Positions 38,142 through 48,306 of a stretch of 64,000 nucleotides of DNA are shown in pieces (the stretch's first letter is position 1; each line of letters opens with the position of its first letter). Both the position numbers and the translations under genes were made by a program. The notes under the pieces are model-generated. The model was not told the origin of the DNA and ran no database searches. It saw only the letters and a list, made by a program, of their open reading frames with translations. This DNA comes from Halopseudomonas xinjiangensis. Its GTDB lineage: Bacteria; Pseudomonadota; Gammaproteobacteria; Pseudomonadales; Pseudomonadaceae. The stretch is taken from contig NZ_LT629736.1 in NCBI RefSeq assembly GCF_900104945.1, forward strand, positions 1,054,001 to 1,118,000. The letters run 5' to 3'.

Positions 38142-39041
38142 ATGAGCAACTGGCTGGTGGACAAACTGATTCCTTCCATCGTGCGCTCCGAGGCTCAGAA
38201 GAGCAGCGTACCCGAAGGACTTTGGCGGAAATGCCCGTCGTGCGACGCGGTGCAGTACCGGCCAGAGCTGGAAAAGAATCTGGACGTGTGCCCGAAGTGC
38301 AACCACCACTTGCGCATCAATGCCCGGCGGCGACTCGACATCTTCCTGGACGAAGATGGACGCAGCGAGATCGCCGCGGAACTCGAGCCGATCGACAAGC
38401 TGAAGTTTCGCGATACCAAGAAGTACAAGGATCGGCTCAGCGCGGCGCAGAAAGAGACAGGCGAGAAAGATGCGCTTGTCGTCATGCAGGGGACGCTGAA
38501 GGGCATGCCGCTGGTAGCGAGCGCATTCGAGTTCAACTTCATGGGCGGCTCCATGGGCAGTGTTGTCGGCGCCCGGTTCGTGCGCGGCGCCGAGGTCGCG
38601 CTACGCGAACGCATTCCCTATGTCTGCTTCCCCGCTTCAGGCGGCGCGCGCATGCAGGAGGCGCTGTTCTCGCTGATGCAGATGGCCAAGACCAGTGCTG
38701 CGCTCGCGCGGCTCAAGGAAGAAGGCATTCCCTTTATCTCCGTCATGACCGATCCGGTGTATGGTGGTGTATCCGCGAGTCTGGCCATGCTTGGTGATCT
38801 TAATATTGCCGAGCCCAACGCGCTGATCGGTTTCGCCGGACCGCGTGTCATCGAGCAAACGGTTCGAGAGAAACTGCCGGCCGGATTCCAGCGCAGCGAG
38901 TTTCTCCTCGAACATGGCGCGCTGGACATGATCATCCCGCGTAACGAAATGCGTGACCGTCTGGCCAGCATACTTTCCATGCTGCTTAACCAGCCCGCAC
39001 CGGTCGACCAGCCGGTAGCGCTACCCGACGGCGAGGTCTGA
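38142..39041 (+). CDS. accD: Acetyl-CoA carboxylase carboxyltransferase subunit beta
   Basis: 299 residues. With AccA it transfers the carboxyl group from carboxybiotin to acetyl-CoA, starting fatty acid synthesis. An N-terminal zinc ribbon has CPSC...CPKC (about residues 29-51), followed by the crotonase-like carboxyltransferase core with [17 protein letters not shown] and [30 protein letters not shown] lies 6 bases before the ATG at 38142. The stop overlaps the folC start (TGATG), the same accD-folC coupling found in many gammaproteobacteria. Confidence 0.97.
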   Translation: MSNWLVDKLIPSIVRSEAQKSSVPEGLWRKCPSCDAVQYRPELEKNLDVCPKCNHHLRINARRRLDIFLDEDGRSEIAAELEPIDKLKFRDTKKYKDRLSAAQKETGEKDALVVMQGTLKGMPLVASAFEFNFMGGSMGSVVGARFVRGAEVALRERIPYVCFPASGGARMQEALFSLMQMAKTSAALARLKEEGIPFISVMTDPVYGGVSASLAMLGDLNIAEPNALIGFAGPRVIEQTVREKLPAGFQRSEFLLEHGALDMIIPRNEMRDRLASILSMLLNQPAPVDQPVALPDGEV

Positions 39042-40327
39042 TGCTTCCGCGCAGCCTGCCCGAGTGGCTGGCACATCTCGAGGGGCTGCATCCGCGGGAA
39101 ATCGACATGGGGCTTGCGCGAGTTGCCGAAGTGGCGGACCGACTCGGCGTGCTAAAGCCCGCCGATCTGGTCTTCACGGTAACCGGTACCAACGGCAAAG
39201 GCTCGGCCTGTGCCGGTCTCGACAGCTTGCTGCGTGCTGGCGGGTTGCGCACTGGTCTGTATACCTCACCTCATTTGTTGAATTACAACGAACGCGTCGC
39301 GATCGGCGGCGCTCCGGTTTCAGACGCAGACCTGTGTCTGGCATTCGAGGCAATCGAAGCGGCCCGCGAGCATGTTTCGCTTACCTATTTCGAATTTGGC
39401 ACCCTCGCGGCGCTCTGGCTGTTCCGACGGGCTGAGGTTGCGGCAGTGGTGCTCGAAGTAGGCCTGGGCGGGCGTCTCGATGCGGTGAATCTGGTTGATG
39501 CGGACGTCGCTATCGTAACCAGCATCGGACTCGATCACGCCGAGTATCTAGGTGATACGCGTGATTCGGTCGGCTATGAAAAAGCCGGGATTGCCCGTGC
39601 CGCCCGGCCGCTTGTATGCGGCGAGCGGGACCTGCCCTCGAGCTTCACCGACGAAATCGAGCGTCGCCAGGCACGACTGGTACTACGCGATAGTGACTTT
39701 TCCGTCAGGCAGAGTGAACCCGGTCCCATCCTCGTCGGCCTCTCGGCTAGCGGGCAGCCGAAGCAATTGGCGCTGCCCGAGGTACAGCTACCCATCGACA
39801 ACCTCGTTCTGGCCGTTCAAGCGTTCTGGCTGGCCGGGCTGGACCTGCCGGTCGCCGTTGCCGAGCAGGCCCTCCGCGACGCCTTCGTTGCGGGCCGACT
39901 GGAAAGACGGACCATTAGCTGGCATGGGCAGCCGCGTAAGCTGCTGCTCGATGTGGGACATAATCCACACGCAGCGGCGTTTCTTGCTCACACGCTGCGC
40001 ACTGATCCAGTGCCGCGCCACGCTGTTTTCGGATTGCTCGCGGACAAGGATCTGAGCGGCATAGTGGCCGAGCTGCACGGCGTTTTCGAAAGCTGGTCGG
40101 TGGCGCCGCTGCCGAGCCCGCGCAGCCGTCCGGCGCGGGATCTGGTAACGCATCTGATCGCCACCGGAGAGCGCGCCGAGGCGTGCGACTCGGTGGCCGA
40201 GGCTCTGCAACTTTCTCTCGACGAGACACCGGCGGGCACGGAAATCGTTGTCTTCGGATCGTTTTTCTGTGTGGCTGAGGCCATACTCTGGCTTTCGAAC
40301 CAGGTTCAGGAGTTGACCAATGGATAA
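39041..40327 (+). CDS. folC: Bifunctional folylpolyglutamate synthase/dihydrofolate synthase
   Basis: 428 residues of the Mur ligase superfamily. It adds glutamate to dihydropteroate and to folates. The P-loop VTGTNGKGS is at residues 47-55, ERVAIGG and FEFGTLAALWLF follow, and VLEVGLGGRLDAVNLVD (about 142-158) carries the metal-binding Glu. LDVGHNPHAAAFLAHTL marks the C-terminal ligase domain. The ATG overlaps the accD stop, and the end overlaps the SPOR gene by 8 bases. Confidence 0.96.
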   Translation: MLPRSLPEWLAHLEGLHPREIDMGLARVAEVADRLGVLKPADLVFTVTGTNGKGSACAGLDSLLRAGGLRTGLYTSPHLLNYNERVAIGGAPVSDADLCLAFEAIEAAREHVSLTYFEFGTLAALWLFRRAEVAAVVLEVGLGGRLDAVNLVDADVAIVTSIGLDHAEYLGDTRDSVGYEKAGIARAARPLVCGERDLPSSFTDEIERRQARLVLRDSDFSVRQSEPGPILVGLSASGQPKQLALPEVQLPIDNLVLAVQAFWLAGLDLPVAVAEQALRDAFVAGRLERRTISWHGQPRKLLLDVGHNPHAAAFLAHTLRTDPVPRHAVFGLLADKDLSGIVAELHGVFESWSVAPLPSPRSRPARDLVTHLIATGERAEACDSVAEALQLSLDETPAGTEIVVFGSFFCVAEAILWLSNQVQELTNG

Positions 40328-40937
40328 CGGACTCAAGCAGCGAATCATCGGCGCTATCGTTCTGGTGATCGCCGCTGTGATTTTCCTTCCCATGCTGCTA
40401 TCCGGGCAGGACGAGACGGTTCGCGTGGAAATCGATGCGCCGGAGCCGCCGGAGCTGGACCCCACCCCCATCGCGCGAGCGGCGCCGGTCGAGCTGTCCG
40501 AGCCGGAACAACTTCCGGATATCCCGCCAAGTATCCCGACGCCTGATCCGATCGACCCGCCACGTCCTTCCGAGCCTGATGCGCCGCCTCAACCTGCTGT
40601 CGCCACCGCGGCACCGGTCGCTCCTGCGGTCGCACCGCCGCCAGCCCCGGCGACTCCTGCAGCTTCCGCCCCGGTTGCACCGCAGGGCGACTGGGTCGTG
40701 CAGCTTGGCAGCTTCTCCAGTGCCGGCAACGCTAGCGGGCTCGCGGAAAAGCTGCGCACCCAGGGCTATAACGCTTATACGGTCCCGTCCGAAGTTGACG
40801 GAAAGAGCATCACGCGCGTCTTCGTCGGTCCGGTTGTCGATCGAGAAGGGGCGAATCGGTTGCGCGACGAACTGGCTCGCCGTAGTGGAAGCAAAGGTTT
40901 GGTCGTCGCCTATGATGCGTCTACGCGTGCCCGTTAG
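40320..40937 (+). CDS. SPOR domain cell-division protein (DedD-like)
   Basis: 205 residues with a short cytoplasmic N-terminus, one membrane helix (about 9-29, IIGAIVLVIAAVIFLPMLL), a long Pro/Ala-rich periplasmic linker (about 40-122) and a SPOR domain (about 123-200; GDWVVQLGSFSSAGNASGLAEKLRTQGYNAY..RVFVGP). SPOR domains bind denuded septal peptidoglycan. E. coli DedD has the same design and the same folC-dedD-cvpA-purF neighbourhood, so DedD is the likely equivalent. The start overlaps the end of folC. Confidence 0.9.
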   Translation: MDNGLKQRIIGAIVLVIAAVIFLPMLLSGQDETVRVEIDAPEPPELDPTPIARAAPVELSEPEQLPDIPPSIPTPDPIDPPRPSEPDAPPQPAVATAAPVAPAVAPPPAPATPAASAPVAPQGDWVVQLGSFSSAGNASGLAEKLRTQGYNAYTVPSEVDGKSITRVFVGPVVDREGANRLRDELARRSGSKGLVVAYDASTRAR

Positions 40938-40974
40938 ATCGTCTGGATTGTTTCGAGACGGTATCCGCCTCTGT

Positions 40975-40980
40975 TAGAAT
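40975..40980 (+). promoter_or_regulatory. -10-like TAGAAT box upstream of cvpA
   Basis: CTGTTAGAATGGCC lies 31-38 bases before the cvpA GTG. GTTAGAATGGC is identical to the sequence before prmB. A separate promoter for cvpA-purF is plausible; no -35 is obvious. Confidence 0.3.
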
Positions 40981-41010
40981 GGCCTTCTTTCGGTAGCAGG
41001 GTAACGCAGC

Positions 41011-41493
41011 GTGACATTTGCCTGGGTGGATTGGCTGATCATAGGGATCGTGGCCGTATCGGCTCTGATCAGTCTGACGCGAGGCTTCGTCAAGGAAGCC
41101 CTGTCATTGGTGACCTGGGTGGTCGCCGGCTTGGTTGCATGGGCCTTCGGCGGGGCGCTGGCCGAGCTGCTGGTCGGCTACATAGAGACCCCCTCCATAC
41201 GCGTCATCACTGCCTGCGCCATTCTGTTCGTGTTGACGCTGATCCTCGGAGGTCTGATCAACTATCTCATCGGGCAACTGGTGCTGGTCACCGGGCTCAC
41301 TGGCACAGACCGGTTTCTCGGAATGGTTTTCGGCGCGGCTCGTGGTGTGTTGCTGGTAGTGGTCGCGGTAGGGCTGCTGAGTCTGGCGCCAGTGGAAGCC
41401 GATACCTGGTGGCGTGAGTCCGAGCTGATTCCTCATTTTCTTCTGGTGGCCGACTGGTCCAAGGGTTTCATTCTTGGCATGTTCGGACGCTGA
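41011..41493 (+). CDS. cvpA: CvpA family inner-membrane protein
   Basis: 160 residues with four predicted membrane helices. WVDWLIIGIVAVSALISLTRGFVKEALSLVTWVVAGLVAW is the typical CvpA N-terminus, and TGTDRFLGMVFGAARGVLLVV the second conserved block. Named for colicin V production, CvpA is more generally linked to envelope homeostasis and bile/deoxycholate resistance. It starts with GTG at 41011 after AGCAGGG. It is the usual upstream neighbour of purF, 55 bases away. Confidence 0.92.
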   Translation: MTFAWVDWLIIGIVAVSALISLTRGFVKEALSLVTWVVAGLVAWAFGGALAELLVGYIETPSIRVITACAILFVLTLILGGLINYLIGQLVLVTGLTGTDRFLGMVFGAARGVLLVVVAVGLLSLAPVEADTWWRESELIPHFLLVADWSKGFILGMFGR

Positions 41494-41547
41494 TGTCCGC
41501 GCCCGAAAGGCGTGAGCGTTTCAAATCTCAACGAAAGGTGTTCAGCC

Positions 41548-43053
41548 ATGTGTGGCATTGTTGGCATTGTAGGTAAGTCGAACGTCAACCAGGCGCTCTA
41601 TGATGCCCTGACCGTCCTGCAGCATCGCGGCCAGGACGCCGCCGGCATCGTGACCTGCGACAGCGGTCGGCTGTTCCTGCGCAAGGACAATGGCCTCGTT
41701 CGCGACGTCTTCCATCAACGTCACATGCAGCGGCTGATCGGAAACATGGGCATCGGGCATGTTCGCTACCCGACTGCAGGGTCTTCGAGTTCGGCCGAAG
41801 CGCAGCCGTTCTACGTCAACTCGCCCTATGGGATCACCTTGGCCCACAACGGCAACCTGACAAACGTGGAGCAGTTGTCGCGTGAAATCTACGAAGCCGA
41901 TCTGCGCCATGTGAATACCAACTCCGATTCCGAAGTACTGCTGAACGTCTTCGCCCATGAATTGGCTGGCGGCGGAAAGCTGCGCCCGAATCAGGATGAC
42001 ATCTTCAATGCGGTCAGGGCAGTGCATAACCGCTGCCGTGGCGGATATGCCGCCATCGCAATGATCACCGGCTACGGCGTCGTCGGCTTCCGCGATCCCA
42101 ACGGCATCCGTCCGATCGTCTTCGGCAAGCGTGACACCGAGCACGGTGTCGAATACATGATCGCCTCGGAAAGCGTGGCGCTGGACGTGCTCGGCTTCGA
42201 GCTGATCCGCGACCTTGAACCAGGTGAAGCGGTGTACATCACCAACGACGGCCAATTGCATACGCTGCAGTGCGCCACGAATGGTCATTACGCTCCGTGC
42301 ATCTTCGAGCACGTGTATCTCGCTCGTCCTGATTCGATGATCGATGGCGTTCTGGTGTACAAGGCGCGTCTGCGCATGGGCGAGAAGCTCGCCGAGAAGA
42401 TTCTTCGCGAGCGTCCCGATCACGGCATCGATGTGGTCATCCCGATCCCGGATACCAGTCGTACCTCGGCAGTGGAGCTGGCGAACCATCTCGGTGTGAA
42501 GTTTCGTGAGGGCTTCGTCAAGAATCGATATATCGGCCGCACGTTCATCATGCCCGGGCAGGCGGCACGGAAGAAATCGGTACGGCAGAAGCTCAACGCC
42601 ATCGAATTGGAATTCCGCGGCAAGAACGTGATGCTGGTCGATGACTCCATCGTCCGTGGCACCACCTGCAAGCAGATCATCCAGATGGCCCGGGAAGCTG
42701 GAGCGAAAAACGTTTACTTCTGCTCGGCAGCCCCTGCGGTTCGCTACCCGAACGTCTACGGCATCGACATGCCCAGTGCGCATGAGCTGATCGCCCACGG
42801 TCGTACCACCGAAGAAGTGGCTGAGCTTATCGGTGCCGACTGGCTGATCTATCAGGATCTGGAAGATCTGGTCGAAGCGGTGCGCGAAGGCAACCCGAAC
42901 ATAACCGAGTTCGACTGCTCGGTTTTCGATGGCAAATACGTCACTGGTGATGTGAACGAAGCCTATCTTGGCAAGATCGAGCAGGCACGAAACGATGCGG
43001 CCATGTCGCAGGGCAACGTTGCCAGCGCGATCATTGACCTGCACAACAACTGA
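41548..43053 (+). CDS. purF: Amidophosphoribosyltransferase
   Basis: 501 residues. It commits PRPP to purine synthesis. Cys2, exposed after removal of Met, is the glutaminase nucleophile (MCGIVGIVG). [23 protein letters not shown] and LAHNGNLTN complete the N-terminal nucleophile domain; [18 protein letters not shown] (near residue 353) is the PRPP-binding loop. GAAAGGTG precedes the ATG. Nine bases after cvpA comes a short in-frame extension without ribosome site, which I reject because it would bury Cys2. Confidence 0.98.
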   Translation: MCGIVGIVGKSNVNQALYDALTVLQHRGQDAAGIVTCDSGRLFLRKDNGLVRDVFHQRHMQRLIGNMGIGHVRYPTAGSSSSAEAQPFYVNSPYGITLAHNGNLTNVEQLSREIYEADLRHVNTNSDSEVLLNVFAHELAGGGKLRPNQDDIFNAVRAVHNRCRGGYAAIAMITGYGVVGFRDPNGIRPIVFGKRDTEHGVEYMIASESVALDVLGFELIRDLEPGEAVYITNDGQLHTLQCATNGHYAPCIFEHVYLARPDSMIDGVLVYKARLRMGEKLAEKILRERPDHGIDVVIPIPDTSRTSAVELANHLGVKFREGFVKNRYIGRTFIMPGQAARKKSVRQKLNAIELEFRGKNVMLVDDSIVRGTTCKQIIQMAREAGAKNVYFCSAAPAVRYPNVYGIDMPSAHELIAHGRTTEEVAELIGADWLIYQDLEDLVEAVREGNPNITEFDCSVFDGKYVTGDVNEAYLGKIEQARNDAAMSQGNVASAIIDLHNN

Positions 43054-43118
43054 GCCCGGCTTAGCGGGCGGACGATAAGCCTCAGTGCCTCGCGGTGCTG
43101 TGGTGAGGGGAAAGAGCG

Positions 43119-44330
43119 ATGAGCAATGAATGGGAAGCCGGCCGGCTCGACAGCGATCTGGATGACGTTGCGTTCGATACCCTGGCCGTGCGCGCTGGTC
43201 AGCGACGCGGGCCGGAGGCCGAGCATGGCGAGGCGTTGTACCTGACCTCGAGCTATGTGTTCCGCACCGCAGCGGACGCGGCAGCCTGTTTCGCCGGCGA
43301 CGCGCCTGGCAACGTTTACTCTCGCTACATGAACCCGACCGTGCGGACCTTCGAGCAGCGCATTGCAGCGCTGGAGGGTGCCGAACAGGCCGTCGCTACG
43401 GCTTCAGGCATGGCGGCTATCCTCGCAACGGTCATGAGTCTGTGCTCGGCCGGCGATCACATCGTTGTCTCCCGCAGCGTGTTTGGCGCAACGGTTACGC
43501 TGTTCGAGAAATACTTCAAGCGCTTCGGTGTCGAGGTCGATTACGTTCCTCTCGCCGATCTGCAGGGTTGGCGCGCAGCGTGCCGTGCCAATACTCGCCT
43601 GTTCTTTGTCGAGTCTCCGTCCAACCCACTGGCCGAACTGGTCGACATTCGCGGTCTGGCCGACGTGGCTCACGAACAGGGCGCTCTGCTGGCCGTGGAT
43701 AACTGCTTTTGCACCCCGGCGCTTCAGAAGCCCCTTGAGCTTGGTGCGGACATCATCATTCACTCCGCCACCAAGTACATCGATGGCCAGGGCCGGGCGC
43801 TCGGTGGTGTGGTTGCCGGTCGCCGCGAACATATGCAGGAAATTGTCGGATTCCTGCGCACGGCCGGGCCGACGATGAGTCCGTTCAACGCCTGGGTGTT
43901 CCTCAAAGGGCTCGAAACGCTGCGTCTGCGCATGCAGGCGCATTGTACTAGCGCGCAAGCGCTGGCCGAGTGGCTGGAGCAACAGCCGCAGGTCGAACAT
44001 GTCTATTACGCCGGCTTGTCCAGCCACCCGCAGCATGCGCTAGCACGCGCGCAGCAAAGCGCCTTCGGTGCAGTGGTCAGCTTCGAGGTGCGCGGCGGGC
44101 GCGAGGAGGCGTGGCGTTTCATCGATGCGACTCGGTTGCTTTCCATCACCGCCAATCTAGGCGATGCCAAGTCGACCATCACTCATCCGGCCACCACAAC
44201 CCACGGTCGGCTCACGCCGGACGCCCGGGCAGCGGCAGGCATCCGTGACAACCTGATTCGGGTTGCGGTTGGTCTGGAAGACGTTGCTGATATCCGTGCA
44301 GACCTGCAGCGCGGTCTCGACGCAGTCTGA
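43119..44330 (+). CDS. metZ: O-succinylhomoserine sulfhydrylase
   Basis: 403 residues, a PLP enzyme of the Cys/Met metabolism family. It makes homocysteine directly from O-succinylhomoserine and sulfide, the route known in Pseudomonas. PLP Lys is in HSATKYIDGQGRALGG (about residue 211); SSYVFRTAADAAACFAGD and YSRYMNPTVRTFEQRIAALEGAE are typical MetZ blocks. It follows purF by 65 bases, exactly the purF-metZ order of P. aeruginosa, which favours MetZ over MetB or MetY. Confidence 0.93.
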   Translation: MSNEWEAGRLDSDLDDVAFDTLAVRAGQRRGPEAEHGEALYLTSSYVFRTAADAAACFAGDAPGNVYSRYMNPTVRTFEQRIAALEGAEQAVATASGMAAILATVMSLCSAGDHIVVSRSVFGATVTLFEKYFKRFGVEVDYVPLADLQGWRAACRANTRLFFVESPSNPLAELVDIRGLADVAHEQGALLAVDNCFCTPALQKPLELGADIIIHSATKYIDGQGRALGGVVAGRREHMQEIVGFLRTAGPTMSPFNAWVFLKGLETLRLRMQAHCTSAQALAEWLEQQPQVEHVYYAGLSSHPQHALARAQQSAFGAVVSFEVRGGREEAWRFIDATRLLSITANLGDAKSTITHPATTTHGRLTPDARAAAGIRDNLIRVAVGLEDVADIRADLQRGLDAV

Positions 44331-44545
44331 TCTGAATCGTGCCCGTCGTATGGCGGGCCGACTCCCTGCACCTCGCACGAAGCGGCGCTTTGGTTGCCTA
44401 GCGGTTCACATTTTCGGACATCCCGTTTGGCATCGATCGGATTTTGCCATAGGGTACGCCTGCCGCAGGGAAGCGGGTGTTTCGAGCAGTAAGCCTCTGT
44501 AGTCACCCTTGTTGTACGGCCCATATCAACTTCAAGGAGTGAATC
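44331..44545. other. Intergenic region between metZ and the ComEA-like gene
   Basis: No gene is evident. GCCCG-N8-CGGGC around 44341-44358 may be a weak metZ terminator. The remainder should hold the promoter of the comEA-like gene, but I cannot point to a convincing -35/-10 pair. Confidence 0.4.
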
Positions 44546-44827
44546 ATGAAAAAACTGATCAGCACGCTCATCCTCGTCGCATCCGCATGGCTCGTTACGC
44601 CAGCCTTCGCTGAAACCACTGCCCCAGCCGTCTCGGTCAACATCAATACCGCCAGCGCGGCAGAAATTGCGGAAAGCCTGCAGGGTGTGGGGGAGTCGAA
44701 AGCGCAGGCGATCGTTGCCTATCGCGAGGAGCACGGCCAGTTCGAGTCGGCGGATGCGCTCAGCTCGGTTACTGGTATCGGCGCCGCGACTGTCGAAAAG
44801 AATCGCGAACGTATTTCGTTGCAGTAA
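44546..44827 (+). CDS. ComEA-like helix-hairpin-helix DNA-binding protein
   Basis: 93 residues. Signal peptide 1-22 (MKKLISTLILVASAWLVTPAFA), then a short linker and a single ComEA domain with NINTASAAEIAESLQGVGESKAQAIVAYREEHGQFESADALSSVTGIGAATVEKNRERI: two HhH motifs with the GVG and GIG hairpins. Such periplasmic proteins bind double-stranded DNA during natural transformation; single-domain homologues are common in pseudomonads. AAGGAG precedes the ATG. A perfect hairpin follows the stop. Confidence 0.9.
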   Translation: MKKLISTLILVASAWLVTPAFAETTAPAVSVNINTASAAEIAESLQGVGESKAQAIVAYREEHGQFESADALSSVTGIGAATVEKNRERISLQ

Positions 44828-44834
44828 CTCAATA

Positions 44835-44855
44835 CCGGGCAGCGAGGCTGCCCGG
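44835..44855. terminator. Bidirectional terminator hairpin
   Basis: CCGGGCAGC (44835-44843), loop GAG, GCTGCCCGG (44847-44855): a 9-bp perfect stem between the convergent stops of the ComEA-like gene and the chemoreceptor gene. There is no T-tract on either side, but its position and stability make a shared terminator likely. Confidence 0.65.
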
Positions 44856-44863
44856 CTCACGGA

Positions 44864-46360
<1,497 letters not shown>

Positions 46361-46463
46361 TTATAAGAACCCATGGACTGTATCGGTTGATACGGATCAA
46401 TCTTGATGGTGACAGGACACTTTCCGTATCGCTTTGAAGCCGAGCCTTGAGCCGTCGATCAGT

Positions 46464-46469
46464 TATACT
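46464..46469 (+). promoter_or_regulatory. -10-like TATACT upstream of rnd
   Basis: TATACT within CAGTTATACTGACG lies 25 bases before the rnd ATG and outside the divergent chemoreceptor gene. No matching -35 is seen at the standard distance. Confidence 0.3.
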
Positions 46470-46494
46470 GACGCCCCGCTCAAGGAACCGCGAC

Positions 46495-47649
46495 ATGACT
46501 GCAAACCGGGCCCGGCCCCTGATGATCGCCGAGAATTCCGAACTCGCCCGCTGGTGCGAGCGCTGGCAGCAGCTGCCGTTCGTGGCAGTCGACACCGAGT
46601 TCGTGCGCACCGAAACCTTCTACCCGATCGCCGGGCTGATCCAGATCGGAGATGGCGAGGCGGCTTATCTGATCGACCCGCTTGCGATTACGGACTGGTC
46701 GCCTCTGGTCGCGCTGCTGAGAAATCCGCGCGTAGTCAAGGTCTTGCACTCGTGCAGCGAAGATCTGGAAGTGTTTCATCACCTTTGTGGTGCGGTGCCG
46801 CAACCGCTGTTCGACACCCAGCTCGCGGCCGCGTATCTGGGCATGGATTTCTCGATGGGTTATTCCCGTCTGGTCAATGCACTGCTGGGTATAGAGTTGT
46901 CGAAGGACGAAACCCGCTCGGACTGGCTCCAGCGTCCCCTGAGCGAAACGCAGCTGCAATATGCTGCCGACGACGCCATTCACCTCGCCGCCATCTACCA
47001 GGTCCTCGCTCCGCGTATCGAGGAGGCGGGCTTTACCGGCTGGCTGCTTAGCGATACCGCAGAGCAGTCCGCTGCCGTCGGCTTGCAGCAGGATCCGGAT
47101 CTTGCCTATCGGAGCATCAAGCAGGCGTGGCGGCTGCGACCGGATCAACTGGCTATCCTTCAGTTGCTGGCCGCCTGGCGCGAGCGTGAATCCCGCTCGC
47201 GCGACCAGGCGCGCAATCGTCTGTTGCGCGAGACGGCAATGGTGCCGCTCGCCCAACGTCAGCCGGAAAGCCTGCAGGATCTGGCTCGCATCGATGACAT
47301 GCATCCGCGCTCGGTGCGACATGACGGGCAGCAAATTCTCGACCTGATTCGCCAGGGCAAGGCGGTGCCCCAGGAACAATGGCCGGACCGCCTGCCCGAG
47401 CCACTCCCGGCCGATGCCAATCGTGTGCTCAAGGCGCTTCGCAAAGTCGGACAGGCCCATGCCGTTCGCCTCGGCATCGCGCCGGAAATCATGTTGCGCA
47501 AGAAATTTCTCGAGGCATTGGTTCGTACTGGTTACCCCGGCGGCCCTTACGAGCTACCCGATGAACTCAGCGGTTGGCGGCGAGACCTGATGGGTGAGCA
47601 ACTGCTGCAGGTAGCCAACGGTACCCAGGAGAGCAATGATGTCGATTGA
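46495..47649 (+). CDS. rnd: Ribonuclease D
   Basis: 384 residues. A 3'-5' exoribonuclease that trims tRNA precursors. The DEDD-type exonuclease domain has FVAVDTEFVRTETFYP (Asp-x-Glu near residue 28), VLHSCSEDLEVF with the second Asp, and QLQYAADDAIHLAAIY with the third/fourth Asp. HRDC-type regions follow (LRPDQLAILQLLAAWRERESRSRDQARNRLL, then a second, C-terminal one). The ATG at 46495 has AAGGA 10 bases upstream. The stop overlaps ycgL by about 11 bases, as in other pseudomonads. Confidence 0.95.
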   Translation: MTANRARPLMIAENSELARWCERWQQLPFVAVDTEFVRTETFYPIAGLIQIGDGEAAYLIDPLAITDWSPLVALLRNPRVVKVLHSCSEDLEVFHHLCGAVPQPLFDTQLAAAYLGMDFSMGYSRLVNALLGIELSKDETRSDWLQRPLSETQLQYAADDAIHLAAIYQVLAPRIEEAGFTGWLLSDTAEQSAAVGLQQDPDLAYRSIKQAWRLRPDQLAILQLLAAWRERESRSRDQARNRLLRETAMVPLAQRQPESLQDLARIDDMHPRSVRHDGQQILDLIRQGKAVPQEQWPDRLPEPLPADANRVLKALRKVGQAHAVRLGIAPEIMLRKKFLEALVRTGYPGGPYELPDELSGWRRDLMGEQLLQVANGTQESNDVD

Positions 47650-47932
47650 ATGCTCGATCTATCGGAGCAAGCGCAAGCAGGGCATGTATATCTACCTGAA
47701 ACGCGGAGCGGATGTGACGAGTCTGCCTGAGCCGTTGATGCGCATGGCCGGCGCGCTGGAACATGCCATGGACCTCGAGCTCGACGAACAGCGCAAGCTG
47801 GCCAGGGAAGATGCAGCAACCGTCATTCGTAACCTGCAACAGCAGGGCTACCACGTGCAAATGCCGCCCCAGGCCGAGGACTGGATCGTTCATCTCCCGG
47901 ACGAGCTGCTCACCCGCAATGATCCCATCTAA
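47639..47932 (+). CDS. ycgL: YcgL domain protein
   Basis: 97 residues. ECSIYRSKRKQGMYIYLKRGADVTSLPEPLMRMAG is the YcgL start, and LAREDAATVIRNLQQQGYHVQMPP the conserved centre. The fold is known from the E. coli protein, but the function is unknown; its constant position after rnd suggests a tie to RNA metabolism. Either of two adjacent ATG codons (47636, 47639) could start; the second matches the family alignment. CAGGAGAG precedes them. Confidence 0.93.
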   Translation: MSIECSIYRSKRKQGMYIYLKRGADVTSLPEPLMRMAGALEHAMDLELDEQRKLAREDAATVIRNLQQQGYHVQMPPQAEDWIVHLPDELLTRNDPI

Positions 47933-48018
47933 ACGCGGGCGGTCTGGATCAGCAGCTCCGGACCGGTGTGGTGAATGTCTTCCAGCGCAGCCTGGACCAT
48001 GGCGAGATCATGACCGGG
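47929..48018 (-). other. In-frame open extension after the DUF3820 stop codon
   Basis: Downstream of the DUF3820 TGA (48019-48021) the same frame continues for 29 codons with coding-like composition (PGHDLAMVQAALEDIHHTG...) to a TAG at 47929-47931 that overlaps the ycgL stop on the other strand. It has no ribosome site of its own. It may be an eroded gene end or chance. Confidence 0.35.
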
Positions 48019-48243
48019 TCAGCGCATTCGCGGCGTGGAGCGTAGCGGGTCGAGCAGGGGCGATAGCCCGTTGTGGTCGATTTCCTGCATCAACGCGAGC
48101 AGACGTCCGATCTCGCCCGGCGGAAATCCTTCGCGGGCGAACCAGTTGAGATAGTGACCAGGCAGATCGGCGATGAGCCGGCCTTTGTACTTTCCAAAGG
48201 GCATCTGCCGAGTGACCAGGAGTAGCAGATCTTCAGGTTTCAT
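48019..48243 (-). CDS. DUF3820 family protein (YpeB / putative quorum-sensing-regulated factor)
   Basis: 74 residues. MPFGKYKGRLIADLPGHYLNWFAREGFPPGEIGRLLALMQEIDHNGL is the complete DUF3820 core, and the length equals that of E. coli YpeB. The family is short, basic and of unknown function; Pseudomonas members are labelled putative quorum-sensing-regulated virulence factors from a structural study. I chose the ATG at 48243; a longer start at 48285 adds 14 residues (MGIMRASRCKGPNV) outside the family. The frame continues open past the stop (see the separate entry). Confidence 0.85.
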   Translation of the reverse strand: MKPEDLLLLVTRQMPFGKYKGRLIADLPGHYLNWFAREGFPPGEIGRLLALMQEIDHNGLSPLLDPLRSTPRMR

Positions 48244-48306
48244 CACGTTGGGACCCTTGCAGCGAGACGCGCGCATTATGCCCAATCGGTTCGGCGAAAT
48301 CCTCGC

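Noticed and set aside
41542..43044. 500-residue minus-strand open frame opposite purF
   Set aside because: Exact shadow of purF, no ribosome site, no recognisable motif.
48019..48021. DUF3820 TGA read as selenocysteine
   Set aside because: selD here is explained by mnmH; no SECIS-like stem-loop after the TGA, no selA/selB in the window, and the protein already has full family length.
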